NCBI GenBank assembly: GCA_958437495.1
Contig: CAUBOH010000014.1
Span: forward strand, 1 to 64,000
Direction of reading: 5' to 3'
Origin: an uncultured Collinsella sp.
GTDB taxonomy: Bacteria > Actinomycetota > Coriobacteriia > Coriobacteriales > Coriobacteriaceae
Length of the DNA: 64,000 bases
A model generated the notes under the pieces. It saw only the letters and a list, made by a program, of their open reading frames with translations. It ran no database searches and was not told where the DNA came from. Made by a program: the position numbers and the translations under genes. Shown in pieces: positions 1 to 8,315 of this stretch. How positions within the stretch are numbered: position 1 is the stretch's first letter; every line of letters begins with the position of its first letter.

Positions 1-137
1 ACGAGGGCCACGTGATCTACGATGTGGCAGGCGATGAGAAGAAGTCGCTCACCGTCGCCGACCTACTGCAGAAGTTCGAGGAGGTCTCGGGCGGCGAGCT
101 CGCCAACGACCGCATGCTGTTGAGCTAACGACCTAGA
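1..137 (+). CDS. C-terminal end of ABC transporter ATP-binding protein (partial)
   Basis: Only the last 44 codons are present, read from base 3 to a TAG at 135-137. The peptide contains GHVIYDVAGDEKKSLTV followed by DLLQKFEEVSGGELANDR. This tail pattern (a mention of the D-loop-distal 'G-V-I-x-D-V-x-G-E/D-E-K-K/R' followed by 'LLxxFE') is familiar from ATPases of the uncharacterised ABC systems that import tryptophan/tyrosine-like or nucleoside-like ligands (COG1101 type). No Walker motifs are in view, so the call rests on the tail alone. A strong intrinsic terminator follows directly. Confidence 0.6.
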
Positions 138-139
138 AA

Positions 140-180
140 ACCACCACAAAGGGGACAGGCACCTTTGTGGTGGTTTTTGT
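140..180 (+). terminator. Intrinsic terminator, CCACCACAAAGG repeat family
   Basis: Arms ACCACCACAAAGG (141-153) and CCTTTGTGGTGGT (163-175) form a 13-bp stem with a GGGACAGGCA loop, followed by a T run. It ends the upstream ABC gene. Nearly the same hairpin recurs at 3147-3186 and in degenerate form at 5862-5900. Confidence 0.85.
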
Positions 181-200
181 TAAAGAGTAAGGAGACTGCC

Positions 201-2249
201 ATGAAAAGACTCCCCCGCCTTGCGTTAGCCACCGCGTTGTTTGCCGGCGCGCTCGCAGGCATCCCAAGCCTCGCCTTCGCGGGGAACCTGCCCGCTGCTA
301 TTGACGGCTCTGTGAACGTCATGCACACCAACGATATCCACGGCAGCTACAAGTACAGCTACAACGCAAGCAAGGGCACCGGCACTGTGGGCTTTGACGG
401 ACTGGCGGTTCTCTACAGCGCCCAAAGCAGCGCCCCCGATCTTCTGCTCGATGCGGGCGATACCTTCCACGGGCAGTCCTTTGCCACTATGAGCGAGGGC
501 AAGAGCATTGCCGAGCTCATGGACACCTTCTATGCAGACGGCTACGACGCGACCACGCCGGGCAACCACGACTGGAGCTACGGCGCGGACAAGCTCCGCA
601 CCATGACCGGCTACAGCACCACCGGCACGCCCTTCGCCATGCTCTGCGCGAACGCGAAGTCTACGAGCGGCGTATGGAGCTCGAGTATCACCAAGACGCT
701 CACCCGCACCTGGGAGGACAGCGAGGATCACTCCACGTTCGACTACAACATCAAGGTCGGCGTCGTGGGTGCCATGGATGAGTCGCTGGGATCCTCACTG
801 CGCGAGGACCTTGTCAAGGGCACGTCGTTCTCGGGTGCAGCGGACGCCATCAATGCCGAGGCCAAGCGACTGCGCGAGACAGAGGGCTGCGATGTTGTCG
901 TCTGTATCGCGCACACACTCAACGCCAAGGCCTTTGCCACACAACTTGCCGGCGTCGATGCCCTTATCGCAGGCCACGAGCACATCAACCTTAACGAGAA
1001 GGTAACGGTAGCCGACGGCAAGACGATCCACGTTGTCGAGGCAGGCAGTGCCTTTGCCGAGGTGGGGCTGCTCTCTATTCCCTATAAGTACGACACCCAG
1101 GGCACCGAGACGACCGACGATGACACGGTCACGGTCCCTGCAGACGACAGCGACGAGAAGCTCTACACCGCCAAGGACGTGAACGACCTTTTAGTGGACC
1201 CCGAAAAGGGCGCCTTCTACCAGAGTCAACTCGATGAGGTTCGCAATAACAAAATCAAGCCTCTCGACGACGCCTTTGAAATCGAGTCGAACAAGGTACT
1301 CGGCACATCTACCACCAACTATTTCTACGGCGAGGACGCCGCGGGTACGCATGGTTGGGAAATGGTGCGCACCACCGATTTCCGCCCCAGCAAGGAGGGC
1401 GACACCACCAAGGCCCAGACCATCGGCCACGTGATCTGCGGCTCTTATCTTGCCCTGACGGACGCGGACCCTGACCTGGCGAGCGCGGACCTTGCTATTG
1501 AGAACGCTGGCGGCATCCGCGGCGGCATCGCAGCGGGAAACGTGACCGCCGGCAACGTCATCGCCATCTCGCCCTACGGCAACACCTTGGAGACCTGGGC
1601 CATGACCGGCGCGGACTTCCTCGCAGCGCTCGAGCACTCGCTGGAAATTAGCGACGAATGCAATGACAGTTACGAGAAGCAGCAAGCCTACGTCGCAGCC
1701 GGCCACACCGAGCAGGAAGCCCAGGACATGTACAAGTGGCCCGACGACTCCGGCAGCGTTCTTTCCTTTGGCGGCATCAACGTAACAATCGACTGGACGC
1801 AGTCTGAAGGCAAGCGCATCGTGAGTGCCACGCTCACCAAAGACGGCAGCACGCTCGACCCCGCCAAGACCTATACCGTCGCCACCAACAACTACATCAT
1901 CACCAACACGGCCGACTTCCCCACCTTCGCAAACGCCAAGAAGCTCACCGAGTGGGGTACGTGCGAGGCAGCGCTGAGGGCGCTGATCGGGCAGGACGAT
2001 TGGGAGAACAAGATGGCCTCGCTCGCGGGCACCATCAGCTTTGGCTCCGCTGAGAGCCCCGCACCCCATCCAACCCCAACGCCTGAACCCTCATCCAAGC
2101 CCGGCACGACGACCACGCAGGTCACCACCAAGAAGACCACTGGCAAGCTTGCCGCAACGGGAGACCGCACGCTGGTCGTGGTCGGTGCATGCCTTATCGG
2201 CGGCATCGTCATCATCGTTCTCGGCATTATCTGGAAGCGCCGCCGCTAA
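201..2249 (+). CDS. Cell-wall-anchored 5'-nucleotidase / metallophosphoesterase (UshA family)
   Basis: Extracellular nucleotide phosphohydrolase of 682 aa that likely dephosphorylates nucleotides or related phosphoesters for nucleoside salvage. The ATG at 201 is chosen because AAGGAG lies at 189-194; an upstream in-frame ATG at 165 falls inside the preceding terminator. A signal peptide (MKRLPRLALATALFAG, cleavage near AFA-G) is followed by the metallophosphoesterase motifs HTNDIHG, DAGDTFHG, GNHDWSYG and AGHEH, then the 5'-nucleotidase C-terminal domain with NAGGIRGG and PYGNTLETW. The end carries a Thr/Pro/Ser-rich wall spanner, LAATGD, a hydrophobic helix and an RRR tail: a sortase-type sorting signal with LAxTG instead of LPxTG. 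A terminator follows at 2302. Confidence 0.92.
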   Translation: MKRLPRLALATALFAGALAGIPSLAFAGNLPAAIDGSVNVMHTNDIHGSYKYSYNASKGTGTVGFDGLAVLYSAQSSAPDLLLDAGDTFHGQSFATMSEGKSIAELMDTFYADGYDATTPGNHDWSYGADKLRTMTGYSTTGTPFAMLCANAKSTSGVWSSSITKTLTRTWEDSEDHSTFDYNIKVGVVGAMDESLGSSLREDLVKGTSFSGAADAINAEAKRLRETEGCDVVVCIAHTLNAKAFATQLAGVDALIAGHEHINLNEKVTVADGKTIHVVEAGSAFAEVGLLSIPYKYDTQGTETTDDDTVTVPADDSDEKLYTAKDVNDLLVDPEKGAFYQSQLDEVRNNKIKPLDDAFEIESNKVLGTSTTNYFYGEDAAGTHGWEMVRTTDFRPSKEGDTTKAQTIGHVICGSYLALTDADPDLASADLAIENAGGIRGGIAAGNVTAGNVIAISPYGNTLETWAMTGADFLAALEHSLEISDECNDSYEKQQAYVAAGHTEQEAQDMYKWPDDSGSVLSFGGINVTIDWTQSEGKRIVSATLTKDGSTLDPAKTYTVATNNYIITNTADFPTFANAKKLTEWGTCEAALRALIGQDDWENKMASLAGTISFGSAESPAPHPTPTPEPSSKPGTTTTQVTTKKTTGKLAATGDRTLVVVGACLIGGIVIIVLGIIWKRRR

Positions 2250-2301
2250 GCTACACCACCGGGCCTTGCAGCCCCGCCGTGCAAACCTTATATCGAGCAC
2301 A

Positions 2302-2337
2302 GAAGCCCGCCCGAATGTGATCGGACGGGCTTCTTGG
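2302..2337 (+). terminator. Intrinsic terminator after the 5'-nucleotidase
   Basis: GAAGCCCG-TCC arms (2302-2312 and 2322-2334) around an AATGTGAT loop form a GC-rich hairpin. It lies 50 bp after the nucleotidase stop and before the mscS ribosome binding site. Confidence 0.7.
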
Positions 2338-2378
2338 TGGGTATCATGGTTGAACGATCATGAGGAGGTTTTCCCTAC

Positions 2379-3146
2379 ATGGAATTGTTTGAGTCGATTC
2401 TTCATTTCTTTGCGCAACGATGGGTCCACAACATCATCTGGGCTGGCATCTTGGTGATAGGCACCGCCGTCGCCGCCAAGGTCGTATCCAAGACCCTGCA
2501 CCATCTGCTTAACCGAGACGACAACCCGCTTCCCGCATCGAGTATCTTCATCAACATCGCGCGCGCCGTCATCTGGATGATCGGCGGCAGCTTTATCCTC
2601 GACAACTGCTTTGGCATTAACGCAAACGCCCTCGTCGCCGCTCTTGGCGTCGGCGGCATCGCCATCTCCCTGGGCTTTCAGGACACACTGTCAAACCTTA
2701 TCGGCGGCATGCAGGTGACCTTTATGGGCATCATCAAGCCCGGCGACAATATCGAGGTCGGTGGCGTATCGGGCGTTGTCCAAGACATCACCTGGCGCCA
2801 TACGACCATCGAGGACGCCTGCGGGCAGACCATCATCGTCCCCAACTCAAATATCTCCAAGAACACGCTCGTGCACCTCATGCCTTTTGGGCGTGTGGCT
2901 GTGCCCGTTGCCGTAAAGGACACGTCCAAGTGGGCCTCACTCGACGCACTGGCAGACGAGCTGACCAGCGCCACCAAGGCCGCCGTGCTTCCCATCTCGG
3001 GCTTTGACAAGGAGCCCTACGTGCTCTTTAGCGAGATCGGCGACTTTGGCATCAAGGGCAAGATCATCTTTATCGTCAGCGACGACAGCACAACCTTCAA
3101 GGCAGCCGACGCCTGCATCCGCGCCATCGCCCCCATCATCGCCTAA
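2379..3146 (+). CDS. Small-conductance mechanosensitive channel (MscS family)
   Basis: Integral membrane channel of 255 aa that would release solutes on hypo-osmotic shock. Two N-terminal hydrophobic helices (about residues 18-38 and 58-80) precede the pore-lining helix LGVGGIAISLGFQDTLSNLIGG (Gly/Ala-packed TM3, about 90-112). A MscS beta domain follows with PGDNIEVGGVSGVV and the IPNS-like VPNSNIS motif. The length is close to that of E. coli MscS (286) with a short C-terminus. AGGAGG sits about 10 nt upstream of the ATG. It is a single-gene unit between two terminators. Confidence 0.93.
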   Translation: MELFESILHFFAQRWVHNIIWAGILVIGTAVAAKVVSKTLHHLLNRDDNPLPASSIFINIARAVIWMIGGSFILDNCFGINANALVAALGVGGIAISLGFQDTLSNLIGGMQVTFMGIIKPGDNIEVGGVSGVVQDITWRHTTIEDACGQTIIVPNSNISKNTLVHLMPFGRVAVPVAVKDTSKWASLDALADELTSATKAAVLPISGFDKEPYVLFSEIGDFGIKGKIIFIVSDDSTTFKAADACIRAIAPIIA

Positions 3147-3186
3147 ACCACCACGAAGGGGACAGGCACCTTTGTGGTGGTTTTCA
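3147..3186 (+). terminator. Intrinsic terminator, CCACCACAAAGG repeat family (copy 2)
   Basis: ACCACCACGAAGG pairs with CCTTTGTGGTGGT around GGGACAGGCA, followed by TTTTC. It begins right at the mscS stop codon and differs from the copy at 141-175 by a single arm base, so this is a dispersed repeat rather than chance convergence. Confidence 0.85.
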
Positions 3187-3238
3187 TTCGTGGTACCATG
3201 GTTTATATAGTTGTTTAAACGACTAAGGGAGCAACATC

Positions 3239-5155
3239 ATGGAAGAGGCCTATCGTCAAGCACGCAAGCGCGGCGAGCAAGGACGTCGACGCGCCATTAG
3301 CCAAAGCGAGCATCCTTACCTTACGGACCTCGACAGTTTGGTTGCTCAGCTCCCCTTAGGTCAGCGAGAGAGCGTCGGCCTAAGGGATATTCCGCTCGAA
3401 ATGGTCGTCGGCACGGTCACCAAGGGCCGTCAGTCCGCCTTTTCATGCAACTTCATGCCCCTGCTGCCGTTTAACACCGAGTTCGCCCGCAAGTGGTCCA
3501 ACCTCTACGACATCCAGGTAACCGAGGGCTATCGCGACCCCATCATCGTCACCGAGTTCATGCATCGGTTCTATGTCCAGGAAGGCAACAAGCGCGTCAG
3601 TGTCCTCAAATTCCTGGACGCTCCAACGGTTTCGGCTAAGGTCACCCGTCTCTACCCCGGCAAATGGGATTCCGTCGAATGCCGCCTGTACGGTGAGTTC
3701 TGCGCGTTTTGGCGTGTCTGTCCCCTATACGAGATCGAGTTCTCGCGCGAGGGAAGCTATGAGACGCTCGCCAAGATGCTCGGTCAGAACCTTATCGAAA
3801 AATGGCCGCAGAAAAAGGTCGACTACCTGCGCCACACCTTCCTGCTCTTTAAGCGCGCCTACCTTCGCGCAGGCGGCGACCACCTGGACATCACGCCCGC
3901 CGACGCCATGCTCGTCTACCTTAATGTGTACAACCAGGACCGCCTGCTGGATACGCCGACGGATATCGTCGTAAACCGCCTGTGCAAGATCTGGCGCGAG
4001 CTGGTCATCGCCGGGAAAAGTGACGAGGACAAGGTCGATCTTGTCGAAGCACCGAGCGTCGATGAGGAGGAGTCGTCCGCCAAGTCCACCTCCGGTGTGC
4101 TCAACTTCTTTATGAGCAAGACCGTCTATTCGGCGGCCAATCCCCTGCGCATCGCCTTTATCCATGAGTTCACCCGTGCGACGTCGAGCTGGGACAGCCT
4201 GCACGACCAAGGGCGTCAGTATCTCGATGAGCACTTTGGCGGTATCGTGCGCACCGAGGCGTTCGAAGACTGTCATGATCCGGACGTGTTCTACGCAGCC
4301 GTGGAAACGGCTGTCAAACATGGAGCTAACGTCATCTTCTCGACCTCGCACCGCCTGATGGAATACACGCTCAGGGCTGCCGTTGAGTATCCACGGGTTC
4401 GGTTCCTCAACTGCTCTATCGGCCTTCCTCACCAAAGCGTCCGTTCGTACTTTGGCAAGATGTACGAGGCCAAGTTTCTCCTGGGCGCCCTTGCCGCCAG
4501 CATGGCGGACAACCACCGCATCGGTTACCACGCGTCGGTCTTCGCCTCGGGCGCACTCAGCGAGATCAACGCCTTTGCGATTGGTGCCTCGCTGCTCGAC
4601 CCCCGTGCGCAAATTATCCTGACCTGGGGCGATGTGCCCGCCGGAGGCCTTGCCGAGGCCATGTGCCGCGAAGGTGTAAGCGTCATGACCGGCGCCGACA
4701 TGTCAAAGTCGCTCGAAGACCCCACGGCCTACGGACTTCACCGCCTGGTCGATGGCAAGGTTACCGGCATTGCCATGCCGGTATGGAACTGGGGCCGATA
4801 CTACGAGCTTATCGTGCGAAGCCTGCTGCATGGCACCTGGGATGAGACCAGTGACGCCAGCCAGGTTCGTGCCGTCAACTACTGGTACGGCATGAGCTCG
4901 GGCGTTATCGATATTCGCTACGCTCCGGGCCTGCCCTATCAGACGCGCAAGCTTGTTCAGCTCCTCCGCAATGGCATCGTCGAGGGCTCCATCAATCCAT
5001 TTGGCGGCGAGCTCCATAGCCAAGAAGGCGTGGTACAGATCGAGGGCTTTCCCCCACTGCCGAGCACGCAAATCGTCGAGATGGACTGGCTGGCCGACAA
5101 CGTGGTGGGTACCATTCCGCAACTCGACGATGAGCCGAAGGTCCGCGCCCTATGA
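3239..5155 (+). CDS. Cytosolic ParB-like / BMP (PnrA-type) ligand-binding fusion protein
   Basis: A 638-aa soluble protein with no signal peptide or lipobox. The N-terminal part (about 45-140) holds IPLEMVVGTV and FYVQEGNKRVSVLKF, which resembles the ParB/Srx nuclease-like fold, where E-G-N-K/R-R is the signature. After a helical region (about 150-270), residues about 305-620 resemble the basic membrane protein/PnrA family of nucleoside-binding proteins (RIAFIHEFTRATSSWDSLHDQG, then GANVIFSTSH and FGKMYEAKFLLGALAA). BMP proteins are normally exported lipoproteins, so an intracellular version suggests a ligand sensor rather than a transporter subunit. The stop codon overlaps the start of the downstream phosphoesterase by 4 nt (ATGA), implying coupled translation. 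Function is unknown. Confidence 0.75.
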   Translation: MEEAYRQARKRGEQGRRRAISQSEHPYLTDLDSLVAQLPLGQRESVGLRDIPLEMVVGTVTKGRQSAFSCNFMPLLPFNTEFARKWSNLYDIQVTEGYRDPIIVTEFMHRFYVQEGNKRVSVLKFLDAPTVSAKVTRLYPGKWDSVECRLYGEFCAFWRVCPLYEIEFSREGSYETLAKMLGQNLIEKWPQKKVDYLRHTFLLFKRAYLRAGGDHLDITPADAMLVYLNVYNQDRLLDTPTDIVVNRLCKIWRELVIAGKSDEDKVDLVEAPSVDEEESSAKSTSGVLNFFMSKTVYSAANPLRIAFIHEFTRATSSWDSLHDQGRQYLDEHFGGIVRTEAFEDCHDPDVFYAAVETAVKHGANVIFSTSHRLMEYTLRAAVEYPRVRFLNCSIGLPHQSVRSYFGKMYEAKFLLGALAASMADNHRIGYHASVFASGALSEINAFAIGASLLDPRAQIILTWGDVPAGGLAEAMCREGVSVMTGADMSKSLEDPTAYGLHRLVDGKVTGIAMPVWNWGRYYELIVRSLLHGTWDETSDASQVRAVNYWYGMSSGVIDIRYAPGLPYQTRKLVQLLRNGIVEGSINPFGGELHSQEGVVQIEGFPPLPSTQIVEMDWLADNVVGTIPQLDDEPKVRAL

Positions 5156-5862
5156 AAATCCTTGCCATAGCCGATACCGAAGAACGATGCCTATGGGAGT
5201 GCTTTCGCAAGGAGCGCTTTGAGGGTGTCGACCTGATTTTGTCCGCTGGCGATCTGGACCCGGACTATCTTGAGTTTTTGGTCACGGTCATCAACAAACC
5301 GCTCATCTACGTGCGAGGCAATCACGATGACCGCTACGCACGTCATGCACCGGGCGGCTGTATCTGTGTCGAAGACACCGTGTACGTGTATCGCGGCGTC
5401 CGCATTGCGGGGCTTGGCGGCTCCATGCGCTACCGAGATGGCGCCAACATGTACACCGAGCGCGAGATGGCTAAGCGCGTGCGCAAGCTGTCACGCAAAG
5501 TGAGGATGGTCGGCGGCTGCGATATCTTGCTCACCCATGCGCCCGCTGCCGGCGTGGGCGATCTGGATGATCTACCGCATCGAGGATTCGAATGCTTTAA
5601 CACAGCGCTCGAGTCCTGGAATCCCGACTACATGGTGCACGGGCATGTGCACCAATGCTACGGTCGCGACTTTCAGCGCAAGCGTCAGCACGCTTGCGGG
5701 ACAACGATCATCAACGCCTGCGGCTATACGCAGTTTGAGCTCGACGAGACGCGCTACCCCATCCGTGGCTGGCAGGCAGCCTGGCTCAACTCGCAAACCA
5801 TGCGCCGCGAACTTAAGCGCCACGAGGCCATCGAGTCCTCAACCGCCAGGACCCCCTGGTAA
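5152..5862 (+). CDS. Metallophosphoesterase (calcineurin-like)
   Basis: A 236-aa cytosolic phosphoesterase. The metal-binding series reads SAGDLD (about 31-36), VRGNHDDRY (about 54-62), LLTHAP (about 126-131) and HGHVHQ (about 160-165). The usual first D-x-H motif is altered to ADTEE (residues 7-11), so the first metal site lacks its canonical histidine. The substrate cannot be deduced. It is translationally coupled to the ParB-BMP fusion gene, and the pair is closed by terminators at both ends, so the two products probably act together. Confidence 0.85.
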   Translation: MKILAIADTEERCLWECFRKERFEGVDLILSAGDLDPDYLEFLVTVINKPLIYVRGNHDDRYARHAPGGCICVEDTVYVYRGVRIAGLGGSMRYRDGANMYTEREMAKRVRKLSRKVRMVGGCDILLTHAPAAGVGDLDDLPHRGFECFNTALESWNPDYMVHGHVHQCYGRDFQRKRQHACGTTIINACGYTQFELDETRYPIRGWQAAWLNSQTMRRELKRHEAIESSTARTPW

Positions 5863-5900
5863 CCGCCACAAAGGCGCCTGTCTCCTTCGTGTTGGTTTTG
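5862..5900 (+). terminator. Degenerate CCACCACAAAGG-family hairpin
   Basis: ACCGCCACAAAGG and CCTTCGTGTTGGT arms with several mismatches surround CGCCTGTCT, followed by TTTTG. It starts at the metallophosphoesterase stop codon. The weaker pairing suggests an eroded copy of the family seen at 141 and 3147. Confidence 0.6.
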
Positions 5901-5912
5901 GCCCGAGATAGC

Positions 5913-5952
5913 AAGAAACCCGGTTCTGCACGAGACAGAACCGGGTTTCTTT
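5913..5952. terminator. Bidirectional terminator between phosphoesterase and rplA
   Basis: AAGAAACCCGGTTCTG pairs with CAGAACCGGGTTTCTT around a short loop. A-rich and T-rich flanks on the two sides let it serve both the plus-strand module and the convergent minus-strand rplK-rplA transcript. Confidence 0.85.
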
Positions 5953-5987
5953 AGCAATGCTTGCTTTGCTCAGGCAGTAACCGTTAG

Positions 5988-6695
5988 TTACTCAGCCAGG
6001 AAGTCACGCTGGATAGCGGGATCGACCTTGACGCCAGGGCCCATGGTGGAAGACACGGAGATGGACTTGACGAACTTACCCTTAGCAGAAGAGGGCTTGA
6101 CGCGCAGGATCTCGGTGTACAGGGCAGCGTAGTTCTCGACGAGCTGCTGCTCGGAGAAGGACTTCTTGCCCAGGGGCACGTGGCAGATGCCGTAGCGGTC
6201 GGCGCGATACTCAACACGGCCGGCCTTGAGCTCGGAGACCATCTTGGCGACGTCCATGGTCACGGTGCCGAGCTTGGGGTTCGGCATGAGGCCACGGGGA
6301 CCAAGGATCTTACCGATGCGGCCAACCTTGGCCATCATGTTCGGCGTAGCGATAGCGGCGTCGAAGTTAATCTCGCCCTTCTGGATCTGGGCGACGAGCT
6401 CGTCGGAACCGATGATGTCGGCGCCGGCAGCCTCGGCCTCGCGGGCCTTCTCGCCCTCAGCGAAGACGGCAACACGAACGGTCTTGCCGGTGCCGTGGGG
6501 CAGGGAGATGGAACCACGGATGTTCTGGTCAGCCTTACGAGTATCGATGCCCAGACGGAAGTGGGCCTCGACGGTCTCGTCGAACTTGGCGGTGTCGAGC
6601 TCCTTGATGAGCTTGGCAGCCTGAAGGGGGGTGTAGAGCGTGGCGCGGTCGATCTTCTCGGCGGCGGCGTTATAGCTCTTACCATGCTTAGCCAT
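5988..6695 (-). CDS. rplA: 50S ribosomal protein L1
   Basis: L1 builds the mobile stalk of the 50S subunit next to the E site and in many bacteria represses its own operon. The 235-aa product has the usual L1 length, with RGSISLPHGTGKTVRVAVF and the signature region MPNPKLGTVT. The second ATG (6695) is preferred because AGGAGG lies 8 nt upstream, whereas the first ATG at 6701 is only 2 nt from it. It lies downstream of rplK with a 116-bp spacer. Confidence 0.97.
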   Translation of the reverse strand: MAKHGKSYNAAAEKIDRATLYTPLQAAKLIKELDTAKFDETVEAHFRLGIDTRKADQNIRGSISLPHGTGKTVRVAVFAEGEKAREAEAAGADIIGSDELVAQIQKGEINFDAAIATPNMMAKVGRIGKILGPRGLMPNPKLGTVTMDVAKMVSELKAGRVEYRADRYGICHVPLGKKSFSEQQLVENYAALYTEILRVKPSSAKGKFVKSISVSSTMGPGVKVDPAIQRDFLAE

Positions 6696-6811
6696 GTGCA
6701 TTACCTCCTGTGGTTAAACGGGCGTGAGCCCTCCCACATCGTATCGTGTGCCCTATTGCACACATTCAACGGGCGCCCCGGTCGGAGCACCCGTCGTTAC
6801 CTAAGAAATCG

Positions 6812-7240
6812 CTACTCAGCGATGGTGACGCCCATGGAACGGGCGGTACCGGCGATGATCTTCTTGGCGGCGTCAATGTCGTTGGCATTGAGGTCCGGCA
6901 TCTTGATCTCGGCGATCTTGGTGAGCTGCTCCTGGGAGAGCTGACCAACCTTGTCGGCCTGGGGCTTAGCGGAACCAGACTTGAGGTTCAGCTCCTTCTT
7001 GATGAGGTGAGCCGCCGGCGGGGTCTTGGTGATGAAGGAGAAGGACTTATCCTCGAAGACAGTAATCTCAACGGGGATGATGTCGCCCTTCTTGTCCTGC
7101 GTCTCGGCGTTAAAGGCCTGGCAGAACTGCATGATGTTCACGCCAGCAGCGCCCAGGGCGGGGCCGACGGGAGGAGCGGGGTTAGCTGCACCAGCAGGAA
7201 TCTGGAGCTTAATGACGTTGGCAACCTTCTTCTCAGCCAT
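6812..7240 (-). CDS. rplK: 50S ribosomal protein L11
   Basis: L11 forms part of the GTPase-associated centre and binds the 23S rRNA thiostrepton loop. The 142-aa product begins MAEKKVANVIKLQIPAG and holds NPAPPVGPALG and a C-terminal KKIIAGTARSMG motif, standard for the family. The start at 7240 is placed 6 nt after AAAGGA; an ATG two codons earlier would overlap that site. rplA follows in the same direction, giving the conserved nusG-rplK-rplA order. Confidence 0.97.
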   Translation of the reverse strand: MAEKKVANVIKLQIPAGAANPAPPVGPALGAAGVNIMQFCQAFNAETQDKKGDIIPVEITVFEDKSFSFITKTPPAAHLIKKELNLKSGSAKPQADKVGQLSQEQLTKIAEIKMPDLNANDIDAAKKIIAGTARSMGVTIAE

Positions 7241-7360
7241 GGTCATTCCTTTCGAATCACGAGTGTGAAGTACTTGCTATATCGTAAGCACGCACGTGTT
7301 AGAAGCACTCCTGAGATGAGCAGTCACAGAAGAAGCACGCTCGCGCGAACGGACGAAAAC

Positions 7361-7897
7361 TTAAGCGATGACAGCGACCTGGTTAAAGTCGAGCTCGACC
7401 GGCGTCTCGCGGCCAAAGATCATCAGCGTGACCTTGAGCTTGCCAGCCTCGGTGTTAACCTCGGAGACCTTGCCATCAAAGTCGGTAAGCGGGCCATCGG
7501 TGACGCGGACGGACGTGCCGACCTGAATATCAACCGAGGTGCGCTTGGACGAATCGCCCTTACCGGGACGACGAGTCATCTTGTTGTACTCGTCGCGGGA
7601 AAGCGGAGCGGGCTTGCCGTTGCCGCCCAGGAAACCGGTGACGCCAGGCGTGTTACGAACGCACGTCCAAGCATCGTCATCCATCTCCATGCGGACCAGG
7701 ACATAACCCGGGAAAATCTTGGAATCCTTGGTCTCGCGCTTGCCACCCTCTTTAATCTCGGTGACACGCTCCATAGGAATCTCGATATCAAAGATACGGT
7801 CCTGCATGCCCATAGTCTCGATGCGATGCTCGAGATCGGACTTAACGCGGTTCTCGTATCCAGAGTAAGTGTGAACGACGTACCAACGCTTAGACAT
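7361..7897 (-). CDS. nusG: Transcription termination/antitermination factor NusG
   Basis: NusG binds the RNA polymerase clamp and couples transcription to Rho or the ribosome. The 178-aa protein has the NGN domain (WYVVHTYSGYENRVK at residues about 5-19, FPGYVLVRM near 63, TPGVTGFLG near 84) and a C-terminal KOW domain (VRVTDGPLTDFDG). It starts 3 nt after the secE stop, so the two genes are co-transcribed and probably translationally coupled. Confidence 0.97.
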   Translation of the reverse strand: MSKRWYVVHTYSGYENRVKSDLEHRIETMGMQDRIFDIEIPMERVTEIKEGGKRETKDSKIFPGYVLVRMEMDDDAWTCVRNTPGVTGFLGGNGKPAPLSRDEYNKMTRRPGKGDSSKRTSVDIQVGTSVRVTDGPLTDFDGKVSEVNTEAGKLKVTLMIFGRETPVELDFNQVAVIA

Positions 7898-7900
7898 GGT

Positions 7901-8239
7901 TTAGCCCCTCAATCCAGAGAACAGAGCAAGAGCCTCGCCAAAGCCAGCATCGAGCAGAGCGATGACGACGCCGACGACGATCAGAGAAGCGCAAACGACG
8001 ACCGAGTAGTTCACGAGCTCCTTCTTATCGGGCCACGTGACACGCTTCATCTCGGACTTCACCGAAGCGAAATACTTCTTGGTGCGGGCGAAGAAACCAG
8101 GCTTCTCGTTCTTCTTGGACTTCGCAGCCTTCTCGCTCTTCTTGGCAACGGCCTTCTTGGCCTCAACCTTGGAGTTGGCGGCAGCGTTATTGGCAGGTGC
8201 CGGCTGCTGAGCCTTCTTCTTGTTCTTCTTGTTGGCCAT
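7901..8239 (-). CDS. secE: Preprotein translocase subunit SecE
   Basis: Essential clamp subunit of the SecYEG channel. The 112-aa protein has a long Lys/Ala-rich cytosolic N-terminus (about 1-50), then the conserved amphipathic segment YFASVKSEMKRVTWPDKKEL and one membrane helix (about 78-100). The extended charged N-terminus is typical of actinobacterial SecE. GGAGG lies upstream of the ATG. The product is followed immediately by nusG. Confidence 0.95.
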   Translation of the reverse strand: MANKKNKKKAQQPAPANNAAANSKVEAKKAVAKKSEKAAKSKKNEKPGFFARTKKYFASVKSEMKRVTWPDKKELVNYSVVVCASLIVVGVVIALLDAGFGEALALFSGLRG

Positions 8240-8278
8240 TTGGGTTACCTCCGCGCAATGCGCTTATACATGAGTAAA

Positions 8279-8306
8279 CCGTAAGCCCCCAATTGGGAGC
8301 TTACGG
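8279..8306 (-). terminator. Stem-loop between tRNA-Trp and secE
   Basis: CCGTAAGC(T/C)CCC arms form a 12-bp palindrome with an AATT centre. On the minus strand it follows tRNA-Trp and precedes secE, with only a weak T run, so it may be a processing or partial termination site. Confidence 0.5.
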
Positions 8307-8315
8307 AATAATGAC

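Noticed and set aside
6746..8284. 512-codon plus-strand frame spanning rplK, nusG and secE in antisense
   Set aside because: It crosses three confidently identified minus-strand genes and their spacers, and no start signal is seen.
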